Below are positions 22,201-33,186 of a stretch of DNA of 64,000 nucleotides, one piece after another; the first letter of the stretch is position 1, and each line of letters opens with the position of its first letter. A program made the position numbers and the translations under genes. This DNA comes from Symbiodinium kawagutii (lineage: Eukaryota; Sar; Dinophyceae; Suessiales; Symbiodiniaceae): contig VSDK01022313.1 of NCBI GenBank assembly GCA_009767595.1, positions 259,147-323,146 on the forward strand, written 5' to 3'. Under the pieces are notes generated by a model, which worked only from the letters and a program-made list of their open reading frames with translations, was not told the origin of the DNA and ran no database searches.

Positions 22201-22393
22201 GTGGGTTCTCAAAATATGAGACCCCCAAAATGGTTGGTTAAAGTGCTTTTAATGAACGGTCAATAAACTGGATGACTTCAGAAACCACCACATGGTTGAT
22301 CAATGAGTTAACCACTTTTACATACAAATATATATAATATAGCAATAAACCGGCCATTTTAGGGGTCCCCTACAACTTGAGAAAAACCCACAG
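22201..22393 (+). mobile_element. Family-2 element acting as intron
   Basis: GTGGGTTCTCAAAATATGAG at the left, GGGGTCCCCTACAACTTGAG near the right, ending AAACCCACAG. It is 193 bp. Joining 22200 to 22394 gives IAQMG-GFPKSNLALGLLPRH and a stop, in phase. Confidence 0.75.
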
Positions 22394-22440
22394 GATTCCC
22401 CAAGAGCAACCTGGCTTTGGGGCTACTTCCAAGGCATTGA
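22394..22440 (+). CDS. Terminal coding exon, unknown protein
   Basis: Acceptor ACCCACAG at the end of the family-2 element. Codes GFPKSNLALGLLPRH and TGA. Confidence 0.6.
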
Positions 22441-22724
22441 CCAACTTCCAGGACTGTAGGAGGTGGTGTTCCCCCCCTAACTTCGGTGAAGTTGCATCAT
22501 GGATGCTGATTTGTAGTTACATTTGTTACCAACAGCTAACCATCATCAAGAACCCTTGCAATTGTCAACAGTCGTAAGCCACGATTAAGCTGCCTATATT
22601 GCAAGTTAATGGGTTGTTCAAAAAGTTTGGTGGATTAAGCTGAAGTCACTGTCACTTCTTGCTCCACCTTGAACCAGTCATATCCTGGGTGTAAGACCAC
22701 ATAATTTGTTGGTAACCCAACTGT

Positions 22725-22879
22725 TCAGCCATCAACTTCCAAGGGGCCGCAGCTTGCCCTCGCAGGGTAGAGCTCACTGCCCAAGGCCAACAGCGAGCCG
22801 ACCACGGCCTTCAGCGCTGGCACCAGAACTCCTGTCGATGGTTCTGGAAGAGGCCACTGGGGTGATCTCACCGTCCTAA
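22725..22879 (+). CDS. Coding exon, unknown protein
   Basis: GRSLPSQGRAHCPRPTASRP then RPSALAPELLSMVLEEATGV and TAA. 5' edge approximate. Confidence 0.55.
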
Positions 22880-22988
22880 GCAATTAGGGAAGTCATGCGT
22901 CATTGATGATCATCAATGCTTAAGTAGCATGGGTAAATGATGCACTAGTCAAAAATCGTTGTAATATCCATGATAATGATGGCAAGAA

Positions 22989-22989
<1 letters not shown>

Positions 22990-23028
<39 letters not shown>
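22990..23028 (+). repeat. (GTA)n microsatellite
   Basis: Thirteen GTA units in a pure run. Confidence 0.95.
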
Positions 23029-23737
23029 CAGTGATCAACCATCATGACAACGATGTACAATAGTGATGATTGTGGTTGATTATCATGGACAGCAATAATG
23101 GGAATAGTGGTGTAATGATTTGTCACGGATAACGGCATGATGAAATGCCATGATCATGGGTGAGCCGTGATGAACATGGTCAATAGTGGTTCATCAATGA
23201 TTTTGATTATCAGCCTTCACTATTGATGATCATGGGCAATCAATGACTTTATAGTGGTCAAGAATTAGCAGTAATGTGGCATAAGACGCATATTACCTTT
23301 ATTAATGAACCCATGGTTTGTTTGTCAACCATCTTAACCATTGGTTTTAACCATGGGGATTGATCAGGTTACGATCGTGGTCTAGGGGCCAATGGGGTCG
23401 ATGGTAAAGATCATGCATGGTTTATGATTTTTCACCGTCAATGGTTCAGATCATGGCTAATGATCATAAACGATCATTGGATCCAGCATGAACAATGTAA
23501 ATAAAGGCTTAATGTCCTCGATTATGGTTGATTGCCGCTTGATCCAAATCGCGGTTTTGTTTGTCATGAAGCATCACTGGCAAAACCACAATGTGTTTGG
23601 TTAATTCTCCATTTGCACAAATTACGCAAGTTGTTTTTCACTACCAAACATTCAATTAGCGAGATAAGTCAATGACTATCAGTAACCAACGTTGATCATG
23701 GTGATCATTCATTAGCAAGATGATTAGCTACATCGTT
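23029..23737. other. Non-coding stretch
   Basis: ATGATCATGG / GATGATTG repeats. No exon. Confidence 0.5.
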
Positions 23738-23793
23738 TTGCCGCCACGGAGTTATTGAACAGTCAGGGTCCACCTGTTGAACGCAAGCAACTG
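23738..23793 (+). CDS. Possible exon, unknown protein
   Basis: AATELLNSQGPPVERKQL with donor CAACTG|TAAG or nearby. The minus strand is also open. Confidence 0.4.
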
Positions 23794-23977
23794 TAAGTTC
23801 TTCAGTTGCCAGGTGGATTCTTGCATGATGAGGCTGTTGCTTGTTTGAGAACCCACCAATGACTGTTCATTGGTTGGGTATAAACAAGAATCCTGACCAG
23901 TTACAGCTGGTTTACTCATAGCTGGTTTACCCATTAAAAACTGGTGATTTGCAGCTTCCAACTTTGTTTGCAATCAT

Positions 23978-24062
23978 GATTCGGAAAGATGAGACGGTGT
24001 ATCCCTTAAATGGTGAATCCCACGAGTTCAGATTGTTTTGGAGAGTTTCTGAGCGCCGCTAG
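23978..24062 (+). CDS. Coding exon, unknown protein
   Basis: IRKDETVYPLNGESHEFRLF then WRVSERR and TAG. Confidence 0.5.
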
Positions 24063-24392
24063 TTGTTCTTTGCCAACTATTGGGATCGTATGGGTACGTG
24101 CCAAGCCATAGGGTAATAAATAACTATAGCCCACCAAAAAATGATCATGTTACAAATGGAAATCATTGGTTCGGGGGGTACCACTATTTTGACACATGCC
24201 CATATGATATTGGCTCTTATGAGCCATTACCTTCAATCATCATGACTGGCCGACTAAAAATTGAGTACGAACCAGTGGTAGCCGTAAATTATTAGCCATT
24301 AATTACCAACCATCGCTACCAACCATCAAAATAAAGTATATTTTTTACCGTCATGGTTATGAAGCTTTGGTTGGTTTAGAAAAAATGCATTG

Positions 24393-24425
<33 letters not shown>

Positions 24426-24692
24426 TATATATTTACCATCAATATGAACCACCAATATCCATCATCACTACCAAATCATCATCAACTGAGCAGTATAAAG
24501 TTGTATTGTGATGGTCATTAACCATTGTCCAAACAGGCCTGTTTTCGACCAATATTGTCAATGTATGAGACATAACACAATCAATATGATTCAGCACCAT
24601 TAGTCATTATATATTGACAATAGTGATGGTCATTAGCCATTGTCAATCTATAACCCATTATTTATCATGCAGTTTTTTTTCCGGTTTTAGCC
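24063..24692. other. Non-coding stretch with CA/TA microsatellite
   Basis: (CA)n(TA)n at 24392-24430. The rest is CATTAGCCATTGTCAAT repeats. No exon. Confidence 0.5.
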
Positions 24693-24815
24693 ATGGCTGA
24701 GGTTGGCGTTGCCTCCCAGCAGCTTGCTACACTTTCGCCAGCCTTGCAGTCGGCGGCGACTTGGAGTTGTGCTGAGCGTTTGCCTTGGGGCTGGGGGCAC
24801 CAGTCAGAGGACGGA
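24693..24815 (+). CDS. Probable first exon, unknown protein
   Basis: ATG then AEVGVASQQLATLSPALQSA and ATWSCAERLPWGWGHQSED. 3' edge near a hairpin (AATATGGG...CCCATATT). Confidence 0.55.
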
Positions 24816-25212
24816 GATAATCAATATGGGAAGACCCATATTCATCAACCAACCATATTTTGGAGATCATGTACTCAGCGTGCTGTTCTGAAATGCCAAG
24901 TCTCTTCGATAACCAACCACTGACCATAATTTATTTTTGGTGCATGTCAGGAAAGACCAGGTCAGTTGCGAATAATCATGGTCAACCATGATAGTACCAT
25001 GATTCACCAATATTGTAACTCCCACTTACCATCATTGCACCAATCATTGACCATGATTGTAACTAGTACCGTAATAACTATATCATTAGAATCACAGCTA
25101 ACATTGACCCCTACCATTAACCAACCACGAACCAACCATTGCAACTAGTAACCATTGGAACCCCCACCGGACAAAGGTCAGCATCAATTCACATCCCATC
25201 GGGAAAGCATAG

Positions 25213-25371
25213 GTTGGCCGACCCATTCTCCAAGGCTTCTGGTGCCGAGACACCTTCAACACACATGCACTCGTTGTGCGGGTCTCAGGGGAGAGCGCTC
25301 TGGATACACCGCGGAAGTTCACCGTGTTTGTGGCGTCTTTGTGGCGGGGATGGAGCTTTCCCTGTTATGAA
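25213..25371 (+). CDS. Coding exon, unknown protein
   Basis: Acceptor AAGCATAG. WCRDTFNTHALVVRVSGESA then LDTPRKFTVFVASLWRGWSF. Open to 25446. The other frames are also open, but this one has the best texture. Confidence 0.6.
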
Positions 25372-25654
25372 TGTGCTTATGGTTTTCTTCTTATTCATGA
25401 TAGATTTTCTACAATGTTTTTATTGTATGTGCGCTGTTATAATAGGTAATGTTTATTCATGATGTTGTGAGTAACCATTTGTTTGCTTATGATTATATAT
25501 GTTATTTTGATGGTTGTCTCATTATTGGTCCCTCAGCCAGTATCATCAAGCAGAATTGTCATCTATTATCATTGCATATTGGCAATGAGAAGTTGTTTAG
25601 GTGTTTGTCATCAACAGTACAAAAAAATGTTATGTTCAACCATTATCATCAGAA

Positions 25655-26230
25655 AGGGGGTCATCTGTGCACGCGAAAACGGGATCATCTGTGCACGCGG
25701 AAACTGGGTCATTTCAGGTGATCCCTGCATAGAGACAGGGGTGCATCCCTGGCCGGTTCTCCTGTGTACCCCCCAAACCATGTGTTCCTTTTTGCTGTGT
25801 ATCCCAATGTGCACTGTTGTTTTGCGTCATCCATGCTCCGTGGTCTTTGCATGTCGCGCATGTTGTTGTCTCTCTTGTCCCCAATGTAAACCCTACAGGG
25901 CGATGTCATGTAGCGATCCCATGCGCAAGCCCCATGTCCCCTCGACAGCCATCCCACGCGCAAGCCCTGTGTCCCCCTAAACCCCATGCCCCCATGTCCC
26001 CTGTCCCCAATGTAAACCATAAAGGGTGGAATTGGCTGGATGCGCGATGGACCCTCTCTCTCAGGCTCTTTCTGTGTGCCCAAGCCCCATGTCCCCTTAA
26101 ACCCAATGTTCCCATGTCCCCAATGTAAACCCTAAAGTGTGGAATTCCTTGTGTGTGCGAATGACCCTGTTTGTGTGTGCGCGGATGACCTTTTTTTGTG
26201 TGCGCGGATGACCCCCTTACCATTTTCATC
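25655..26230 (+). repeat. Interspersed short direct repeats
   Basis: ATCTGTGCACGCGRAAAC occurs twice near 25665-25705. CATGTCCCC/CCCAATGTAAACC units recur at 25880, 25995 and 26110. GTGTGCGCGGATGACC occurs twice near 26175-26212. Frames in this stretch are not trusted. Confidence 0.6.
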
Positions 26231-26292
26231 AACCAGTATGATTATCCACCCCAGTGTGAAACATTCTTTCCCCAATTGTTTCTTTGGCGCAG

Positions 26293-26392
26293 CCTGCACA
26301 TGCCTGCACCAGGTCAGAGATTGACGTTCCACGTTGTCAGGCTTGGGGCTTGGCAGTTCTTCCCCTCAGCTGATGATGTACCACCGTGGTGA
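26293..26392 (+). CDS. Terminal coding exon, unknown protein
   Basis: Acceptor TTGGCGCAG. LHMPAPGQRLTFHVVRLGAW then QFFPSADDVPPW and TGA. Confidence 0.6.
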
Positions 26393-26458
26393 GCTATACT
26401 TAATACTCCCTAATTCAAATGCCTTGTGAAGCTGCACTTGGGGGTGATTTTCCAGATC

Positions 26459-26531
26459 CAAAGGCCTAGTGACTGCTTTCCGATTCCAACCTCAGCTGCG
26501 CATCAAGCGAATCATTCGCAATCTGTGCTAG
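26459..26531 (+). CDS. Possible exon, unknown protein
   Basis: After TTTTCCAG, SKGLVTAFRFQPQLRIKRII-RNLC and TAG. Confidence 0.5.
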
Positions 26532-26699
26532 CCAAATGTGCATAGCCCGTTCGATCTGGAAAATCAACATCGGCATGTGTACTACAAGGTACAGGTTATA
26601 ATCATAAACCACCTCATCAGCTTATTTATCCTAGATATTTCCCAGTTATAAGTCTAGCAGAACAAGGCAGAACCCCCACCACCATTCTTAAGAACTACT

Positions 26700-26759
26700 T
26701 ACAAACAACGGGGATGCACCTCCAAGTCACTGAAAGGAGCCAGGAAGCATTTCCATTGA
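26700..26759 (+). CDS. Possible exon, unknown protein
   Basis: LQTTGMHLQVTERSQEAFPL-R with the strong donor TTGAG|GTGAGAC. Confidence 0.45.
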   Translation, partial: YKQRGCTSKSLKGARKHFH

Positions 26760-26889
26760 GGTGAGACGGTGGCGTTCCCCGGCAGAGGCCGGGTGCACTG
26801 GACTGATCATAGCGATTGCCGCTAGGGGTTGGTCCATGAGAATCTACACGACCTAGAGCTGCATTTCCATGGGACATTCTTCCAAATGG

Positions 26890-27455
26890 TATGATTAATG
26901 GTAGCTGGAAGCATTTTTATGGGCGATTATAGTGGTTCATTATGGGGATAAGTAGCCAACAATGGCCACAAAACGTTTCAGAATGGGATTGGTTGCTTGA
27001 ACATGAGATTGGTGATGGCTCAAAGAGAGATATTCATTGCCACCACCGAAAGGTAGAGCAACACCCCACCGCAGCAGAATGGATGTGTTTCTTCCTTGAG
27101 TTCAAAGAGCCATGACTCTGTTGCCATGTAAGCTGCAAAATATGTTTGTTCATAGGTTGTATGAAGGGTGACATGGTTAGCTTACCTGGCTTGATTTTGA
27201 CCTACACAGCTATATGAATCATCATCATTGAAAAAAGCAGGGACAGCAGTTATGGCGCATGCCAAGATGAGAAGCCCGGTATCGAGGTACCGAGCCAGAG
27301 CAAGGTTCGGGGCCAAAAGCCTACATGCACCATTGTATTAAGGCAGTCTTTTCAGGATATGGCATCAACATGCATCAGCCGTTCTCATTCTTAACCATCC
27401 AGGTGATTATTCATTCTTCACCGTCCAGGTGATTATTAACATTTATTAACTTTAT
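26890..27455. other. Non-coding stretch
   Basis: AT-rich, no exon or repeat array recognised. Confidence 0.4.
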
Positions 27456-27689
27456 CTATGGATACCCATACCTATGATCCACCATTGAATGATAAACGAA
27501 CACCCGTTTTTGAACATGAAGCAGCCAATCCTGCAGAGCCACTCCTTCATAGGTTGTGCATTTGATTGCAAATAAAATCACATCCTCGAAGAAAACATTG
27601 CGGCGCCGCAAACAACCATAGCAGCAAACTCTCAATGCAAGTATCGACCTGCATATGCCATTCTTCACCCATTTTGACCATATTTTCAC
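27456..27689 (-). CDS. Possible minus-strand coding frame
   Basis: Frame WVKNGICRSILALRVCCYGC then LRRRNVFFEDVILFAIKCTT. A second minus frame (GENMVKMGEEWHMQVDTCIE) overlaps, so at most one is real. Confidence 0.35.
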   Translation of the reverse strand: MKIWSKWVKNGICRSILALRVCCYGCLRRRNVFFEDVILFAIKCTTYEGVALQDWLLHVQKRVFVYHSMVDHRYGYP

Positions 27690-27933
27690 CCTCAGTCTGA
27701 CCAGCAGTCATTATTGCTGTTGGTAGCCTGTACCACAGCTGTTCAAATGACCAGTCACTAGTTGAGCTGTTGAGATGTTTGTTTGTATAGCTGGTATATT
27801 CTGTAGTCTTGTTGCTTATCCCCAGCATTATTCACCATCCAGCTGCTTAACCATTGGATAATCTCTTGTTACTATAAGGGACACCCCTGTCATCTATACC
27901 AGCTCTACTAATCCTCATGTCTGACAAGTATCA

Positions 27934-28051
27934 TATACCCTCTGGTGATCTAACATAGCAATGGAAAATCCATCAGTTATAGCTGCTTTCGCAGGGTTTC
28001 CCTAGGAAAATGGTGGTTTTCCATTGCTATGTTAGATCACCGGAGTGTATA
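27934..28051. mobile_element. Family-4 element with ~35-bp terminal inverted repeats
   Basis: TCTGGTGATCTAACATAGCA and its complement near 28022-28041 extend to about 35 bp with few mismatches. The centre CAGGGTTTCCC is shared with 59994-60096. Confidence 0.75.
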
Positions 28052-28081
28052 CCGCAGCTCTTAACCACAGTTGGTTGGTTA

Positions 28082-28233
28082 TAGACATCCCACCTGAAGA
28101 GCCACTGATCAGGAGTCAACAGCTTCGACGTCGCCCAGTCCGGCCGGGCACCGCGCGCCACGGGAGGAGGCGCCCATGGATGATGCGCTGCTTGGCACCA
28201 GAAGGACCACAGTTGTGAAGGACAGCCATGGAT
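28082..28233 (+). CDS. Coding exon, unknown protein
   Basis: Either QESTASTSPSPAGHRAPREE-APMDDALLG or PEEPLIRSQQLRRRPVRPGT; both frames are open and GC-rich. Confidence 0.5.
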
Positions 28234-28364
28234 AGATGGCTAGGCTTTTTTGAGCTTCAAGAATTTGAAGACCTGCACTTGAGCATTCTCAGCCATGGCC
28301 AAATATTGGTTATTAGGGAAGAATTCGAACATCTGCAGTGATTCTTCCGTTTCTGATTGATTGG

Positions 28365-28533
28365 GGAGGGGAGTGTTGAACTGCCCGCGTCACCCGATGA
28401 TCACCATGCATCCCCGCCAGTTCGACCCATGCATGCCGCCACGGCTGAGTTCCCACTGAGGAGTGCCTATGGAATTGATCTCGCCCTAACGGCCTTCTTA
28501 AGTCCACGGCGAAATCGTTTACGGAGGCGCTGA
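28365..28533 (+). CDS. Coding exon, unknown protein
   Basis: GSVELPASPDDHHASPPVRP then MHAATAEFPLRSAYGIDLAL, ending RLRRR and TGA. Confidence 0.6.
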
Positions 28534-28864
28534 ATTCGCGGGGGCGTTCGGTGATGCGCAAGCGCTGATGGCATCAGACGTGGTCGATAGCTCCAATTAG
28601 ATCTGCCATCAATGAAGCAGATCAGTGGTTGGTCCATCATGATTACTTGTGTATGGATGTGTATGGTTGCTGTTCATGATAGCCGTGATGAATTTCTATG
28701 GGAGATGGATGGTTCTCTCAGAATCATGAACATCTCCAAAACATGATGGTTTTCAAAGAAAGATTCAACCACATTTGGTGATCCCCGCTTGGTCCTCCAG
28801 TTTTGACACAATTTCTACATGGTACATCATCATTCCACACGGGTTCGACGCGTGATTATCAGCT

Positions 28865-29056
28865 ATGGTTGCTGCTGGCGTACCGAATGCCCACTTGCAG
28901 CCTGTAGATCTTGAATTTGCACCTAGCATTGCAGCTCTCCCGCTGGATTTGCTTCGTATCATGGACACAATTCTGGGCATGAGCGCCCGTACCTACACTC
29001 TTAAAGCCAACTGCTTTGAAGCCGAACTTGTTCATCTAAAACCTAATTCTTTGTAG
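28865..29056 (+). CDS. Coding exon, unknown protein
   Basis: MVAAGVPNAHLQPVDLEFAP then SIAALPLDLLRIMDTILGMS, ending KPNSL and TAG. ATG preceded by CAGCT. Confidence 0.6.
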   Translation: MVAAGVPNAHLQPVDLEFAPSIAALPLDLLRIMDTILGMSARTYTLKANCFEAELVHLKPNSL

Positions 29057-29479
29057 TGTCCCATGCTGTTTGTCGCTTGTTTTTCATTCACAAGGAATCT
29101 TTTGTCAAGATACTGTACCAAGTACGGAAGAATGAGAAAATGCGCTTTCCCTCAAACAGTGCACCGCAAAACCAAATGACAATACAAAACTGGCCGGTCC
29201 TTCAAAGGGCCTCTAAAGTTGGACCTAACCAGATAGTAGATCATCCATCCCATGTGACTGTATCTATATAAACATATGTCCGTCATGCTGAATATTTGCG
29301 ATACTCATGAAGGTCGTTAATTTCCCAGCAGGATCCCAACAGGATGCATTATTTTGGTTGCTATATATGTATTCCCTTGCTATATTCCCTTTATATTTAC
29401 CATCCATATGACCATTGATATGCCTTAAACATCCTTACACACCCCAAGCGTGAGACGTTTTTTCACCAACACGGTGCTT

Positions 29480-29615
29480 GGATAACCACCCCACTTCCCT
29501 GTGGCACCCCTCCAGGTCCCTCTTCTCTCGGGAGGGGAACGGGCTCTACCGTGCAGCCGGCATGTTGACCCGACAGGTGGTGCGCTTGAGGACAACGCAA
29601 AGGTATACCAAGTGA
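29480..29615 (+). CDS. Coding exon, unknown protein
   Basis: WHPSRSLFSREGNGLYRAAG then MLTRQVVRLRTTQRYTK and TGA. 5' edge approximate. Confidence 0.55.
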
Positions 29616-30149
29616 TCATTGCTGATTGGCAGTCATGAATTGTTATGATGAGTTGATTGTGAGTTCATTATCCTGTCATGATGAAACGCTATCTAAATCA
29701 AATCATTCCTAACTATACGAAGTAAATGACTTTGATAAGTTAATCAACCTGTTGCAGCATTTCACTGATTATTACATCATTCATCATTATAAACATGTAT
29801 TGACAGAAATATCAGAGCCGCAACGATGTTGGAACTCAGAATTTCACCTGACACATTCTGGAAACAAAGAGAGGAATAACTGAACTTGGAGGCCTATTTG
29901 GTCAATCTCTTTATGAATAATGATGTCATGACTCAACAAATCTCGACTGAAAATGATTGGCTTTGAATATCGCCACAACAAGACCAGTTCTGCATGAGTT
30001 TTCAGTTTTCGGGCTGTCAGCAGTCAAGGGCGGAGAGTGAAGTGACCACTACTACGTGCTGTTCAGCATTTGTGAGTTGCCTCATCCTCTCTAACAGCAG
30101 TGCTGGTGCGATGAGATATCACACATATCCACACATACACTACTCTTAC
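29616..30149. other. Non-coding stretch
   Basis: AT-rich, nothing recognised. Confidence 0.4.
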
Positions 30150-30300
30150 AGCTCAATGTAGTGCCAGTGCTAGACCTGGTGATTGATGTCCAAGGCACAG
30201 TTGAAACACCATACACTTCTCCTTTAGGACATGTTGATCAAGGGACCCTGGCTAGCATTCGAAACCCTTGTGGCTTGCTGATTGTATCAGCTGGTCTCAG
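30150..30300 (+). CDS. Possible exon, unknown protein
   Basis: LVIDVQGTVETPYTSPLGHV then DQGTLASIRNPCGLLIVSAG. Edges uncertain. Confidence 0.45.
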
Positions 30301-30536
30301 AAACTCTCAATTCAACAGGGACTCACATGTATATACCGATCATAGGCTCATCTACACTCATGGCTTCATCAAAATCTATCATGGGATGGATTACCTATCA
30401 TGATATTGACCACATTTCTATGAAACCATTGCTTCACCAAAATCGAATTTCTATACCTTTCCATGAAGAAACCATTGCTTCACCAAACTCTATCATTTCC
30501 ATGAAGCCATTGGATAGATTCGATCATGACCCGCCA

Positions 30537-30699
30537 CGTGGTCACGCACCAAGGGCTGACCCGTTTCAGCGGCGCGGCGCCAGGCTACGGGACCTGTCGC
30601 TTGCGCCTTCGTCTCGCCCAAGGCGAGTTGGAGGCACCTGCCGTTGAGCTGTGCACCCCTGCGGCTTGTCGGTCAGTGGTCACTCGCCATGGTTTCTAG
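30537..30699 (+). CDS. Coding exon, unknown protein
   Basis: FSGAAPGYGTCRLRLRLAQG then ELEAPAVELCTPAACRSVVT, open to TAG. A donor at CTTGTCG|GTCAGT is possible. Confidence 0.6.
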
Positions 30700-31500
30700 G
30701 GGTTAGTTCAGCTACCTATAAGGCTTATAACCATGGTTATAACCCTAGCTGCACATCCAAGTATGCCTGGTGAATGACGATCCTTATCAGTAAGCTTCAC
30801 CAATAGTGAAGCCTGGCTGGTTAGTGGTTAATAGGGGATGATAACCAACAATAATAGGGGATATATACCAACTAAATGGCCATGGGTCAATATTAATCAA
30901 CCAACAACAGTGGTTAACTAGTTGGTTAATGGTTAATAATAGAGTATAAAAAGCAATAGTAGGGGATATACCAGCTACATCTAGCTATATATGGCCATGG
31001 GTCAATATTAATCAACCAACTATAATGGGAGATTTCCACCAACAATAACCGGGAAAACAATGGTTAATAGTAGGGGAACCAGGGGTACAGGGTTTTGACC
31101 CACAGCCATATATGGTTCCACCGTTGACTAGTGAATAATACATGGTTCATATATCCAACAATGGATCTTCCACCAGTGATTCACATTCATTAACCGTAAA
31201 GTTCAGAATCTTCATTGACTGGTGAAGGTTCAATGATGCTTAAGGATTTTCAATGTTCAATTTATTCCAGTTCATGTCTTGATCATTTTGCAGATCCATG
31301 TGAAAACACCTTACGAACCTTGATTAATTGTGCTTAAGCATTCAGAACCATCAATGAACCATGAATTAATGAACCGTTAACCAAGAATTCACCGTCATCA
31401 ACTCGTCAACCATTGATGATCCACCACGAAAGCAAGCATTTACTTGCTTATTAACCATGAACATATGTATATATGTGTGTGTATATATATATATATATAT
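30700..31500. other. Family-1 relics and non-coding DNA
   Basis: Several partial family-1 copies (30800-30987) beside the complete one at 30988, then ACCATGAATTAATGAACC repeats and a (TA)n tract at 31476-31502. Confidence 0.5.
30988..31115 (+). mobile_element. Family-1 inverted-repeat element (complete)
   Basis: Ends ATATATGGCCATGGGTCAA and TTTTGACCCACAGCCATAT are inverted. The same core as at 58512 and 61487 (GGGAAAACAATGG, AGGGGAACCAGG). A second, partial family-1 left half lies just upstream (about 30870-30987). No adjoining exon was recognised. Confidence 0.7.
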
Positions 31501-31641
31501 CTATAAGCATCCTTCACTCCCATGAACTGATACCGCCAGGCCCGTAGCTTGAACGATGAGGTCCCTCAGATCCGCTGGGAGCCTTTGGAGGCACGACTCG
31601 AAACGCCGTTTGGCAGATGGGTGAAGCAATGATTTCCAGGC
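31501..31641 (-). CDS. Minus-strand coding exon, unknown protein
   Basis: In minus sense: acceptor ACCAGCAAG, then AWKSLLHPSAKRRFESCLQR and LPADLRDLIVQATGLAVSVH. The clearest minus-strand host exon in the window. Confidence 0.65.
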   Translation of the reverse strand, partial: AWKSLLHPSAKRRFESCLQRLPADLRDLIVQATGLAVSVHGSEGCL

Positions 31642-31647
31642 CTTGCT

Positions 31648-31981
31648 GGTGGTTGATGCTGGTAAACCATTGATCATCAATTTACCATCATAAGTCATAA
31701 ACCAGTGATTTTCCCACCATAAACACCCATAAACATCCATAAACCTTGTTGGTGGTTGATGCTGGTACATGACGGGTTCCCACCAGCAAGGCTTATGGGT
31801 TTTTACGATGGAACATCAATGGTTTATGATGTTGAATTCATGGTAGTGAATGATGCTTATATGTGTCTAGTAAGCTGGTTAATGGCGGTTTTTCATGATG
31901 GATAACCTTCAGATTTTTATGGTGGAAAATCACTGGTTTATGATGGTAAATTGATGATCAATGGTTTACCAGCATCAACCC
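31648..31981. mobile_element. Element with ~65-bp terminal inverted repeats
   Basis: GTTGATGCTGGTAAACCATT at the left and its complement ending CAGCATCAACC at the right extend through the TTGATCATC/ACCATCATAA stretch with few differences. Nested direct repeats of GGTGGTTGATGCTGGTA occur at 31650 and 31751. It sits just outside the minus-strand exon 31501-31641. Confidence 0.65.
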
Positions 31982-32649
31982 GGGTTTACCTATCAGGTTT
32001 CATCAGGGGTTACCTAATCAACGGTTAATGATGGTCAATTCATACTCAACGGTTAATTTGGTCCATTCATGCCAATCATTACTTCATGGTGGTGGTCAGT
32101 GCATATCAGGAATATTGCCAAGAATTCATGTTGACCAAATCAAGATTTATTCACAATTCACCAATTATCATGATGGATCAACGGCAGAAAGACTGTTATC
32201 CAATTCTCAATCACTCCAGGCTGAACCCGAAAGATACATCAACGATTGGTCGAACAATTGAGCCCACAGGATTTTTTCTCAGGTGCTCCCTGCTTTTGGA
32301 CCTGGGTGAGCCACTACTGGTCCACGCCCAGAGATGAAAAAACACGCCATGGAAACTCGTCAAGGTCGACTGAGGTCAACTATACCAGCTATTCATCGGT
32401 CATTTAATCTAGTCATAGCTAATATGCCAGCTAGTAAAAACTATCATAGCTCTTCGGTTCTTAGCCATGCTGGCATAGCTATGACCAGCTAGTAATGGGT
32501 CTGATCATTTGATGTAGTTGAAGCCCTATAGTGACTATTAATCTATGACTATTTGGTATACTAGTAGGATAAAACTATTATATAGATAGATAGGTATACT
32601 ATACCAGCTACTAGTATAGCCCAACATGATTGTGGTCGGAACCATTGTG

Positions 32650-32746
32650 AGCGAGTATTTTTTTGTTTTGCCAAGGAGTAGCAGCTGGATCTCGCGAGAC
32701 CAACCCTTGGTTTTAAACACATCCGTTTCTCAGCACTTGCTACAAG
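32650..32746 (+). CDS. Coding exon, unknown protein
   Basis: SSSWISRDQPLVLNTSVSQH-LLQ, donor CTACAAG|GTGG formed by a family-6 element. Continues in phase at 32888. 5' edge approximate. Confidence 0.65.
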
Positions 32747-32887
32747 GTGGACCCCGAACCAGCTATCAGTTAGGTTAAAGCTAGGGTACCTACCAGTTAT
32801 GATAGATCTAAGTATAGCAACTACCATCTAACTGTGGTCAATTGGTCTTATAAATCAAGTTATCACAAGGGGGGGGCCACCTTGTAG
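32747..32887 (+). mobile_element. Family-6 element acting as intron
   Basis: The left exon/intron edge CTACAAG|GTGGACCCC and right edge GGGGCCACCTTGTAG| are inverted repeats (CTACAAGGTGG / CCACCTTGTAG). It is 141 bp. Excision gives HLLQ-AMLALQDFLRKV in phase. A second copy is at 62239. Confidence 0.8.
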
Positions 32888-33049
32888 CGATGTTAGCCTT
32901 GCAGGACTTTCTGCGAAAAGTGGAAGTTGACCAAAGCCAACGCTTGCGTCGCGCACGGGAACGGGCAAAGGCCAGGGAATGTGGGCTTCATCGTGGCTGC
33001 TTGGTTCTGATTGGTTTGGTGTCAACTGGCACTGAGAACCAGCAATCAT
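32888..33049 (+). CDS. Coding exon, unknown protein
   Basis: AMLALQDFLRKVEVDQSQRL then RRARERAKARECGLHRG, a charged helix, open to TAG at 33047-33049; a donor near GGCTTCATC|GTGGCT is possible. Confidence 0.65.
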
Positions 33050-33186
33050 AGCTGGTTGATGGTTTCAAACATGTTCCCTCCAGCCTTAACGTTCGCCCCA
33101 CCACATAAAGCGCCACTGCAATGGAGCATGTTGTACAAGGTCGAGATGGCTTGGACAAGATGCGAAAACACTCGCTATACGCAGTG

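Noticed and set aside
22990-23028. CRISPR-like regular repeat
   Set aside because: A simple GTA microsatellite without spacers; nothing in the window resembles a CRISPR array.
25709-26232. Minus frames of 108-124 codons
   Set aside because: They run through short direct repeats and show repeat-like composition; not supported as genes.
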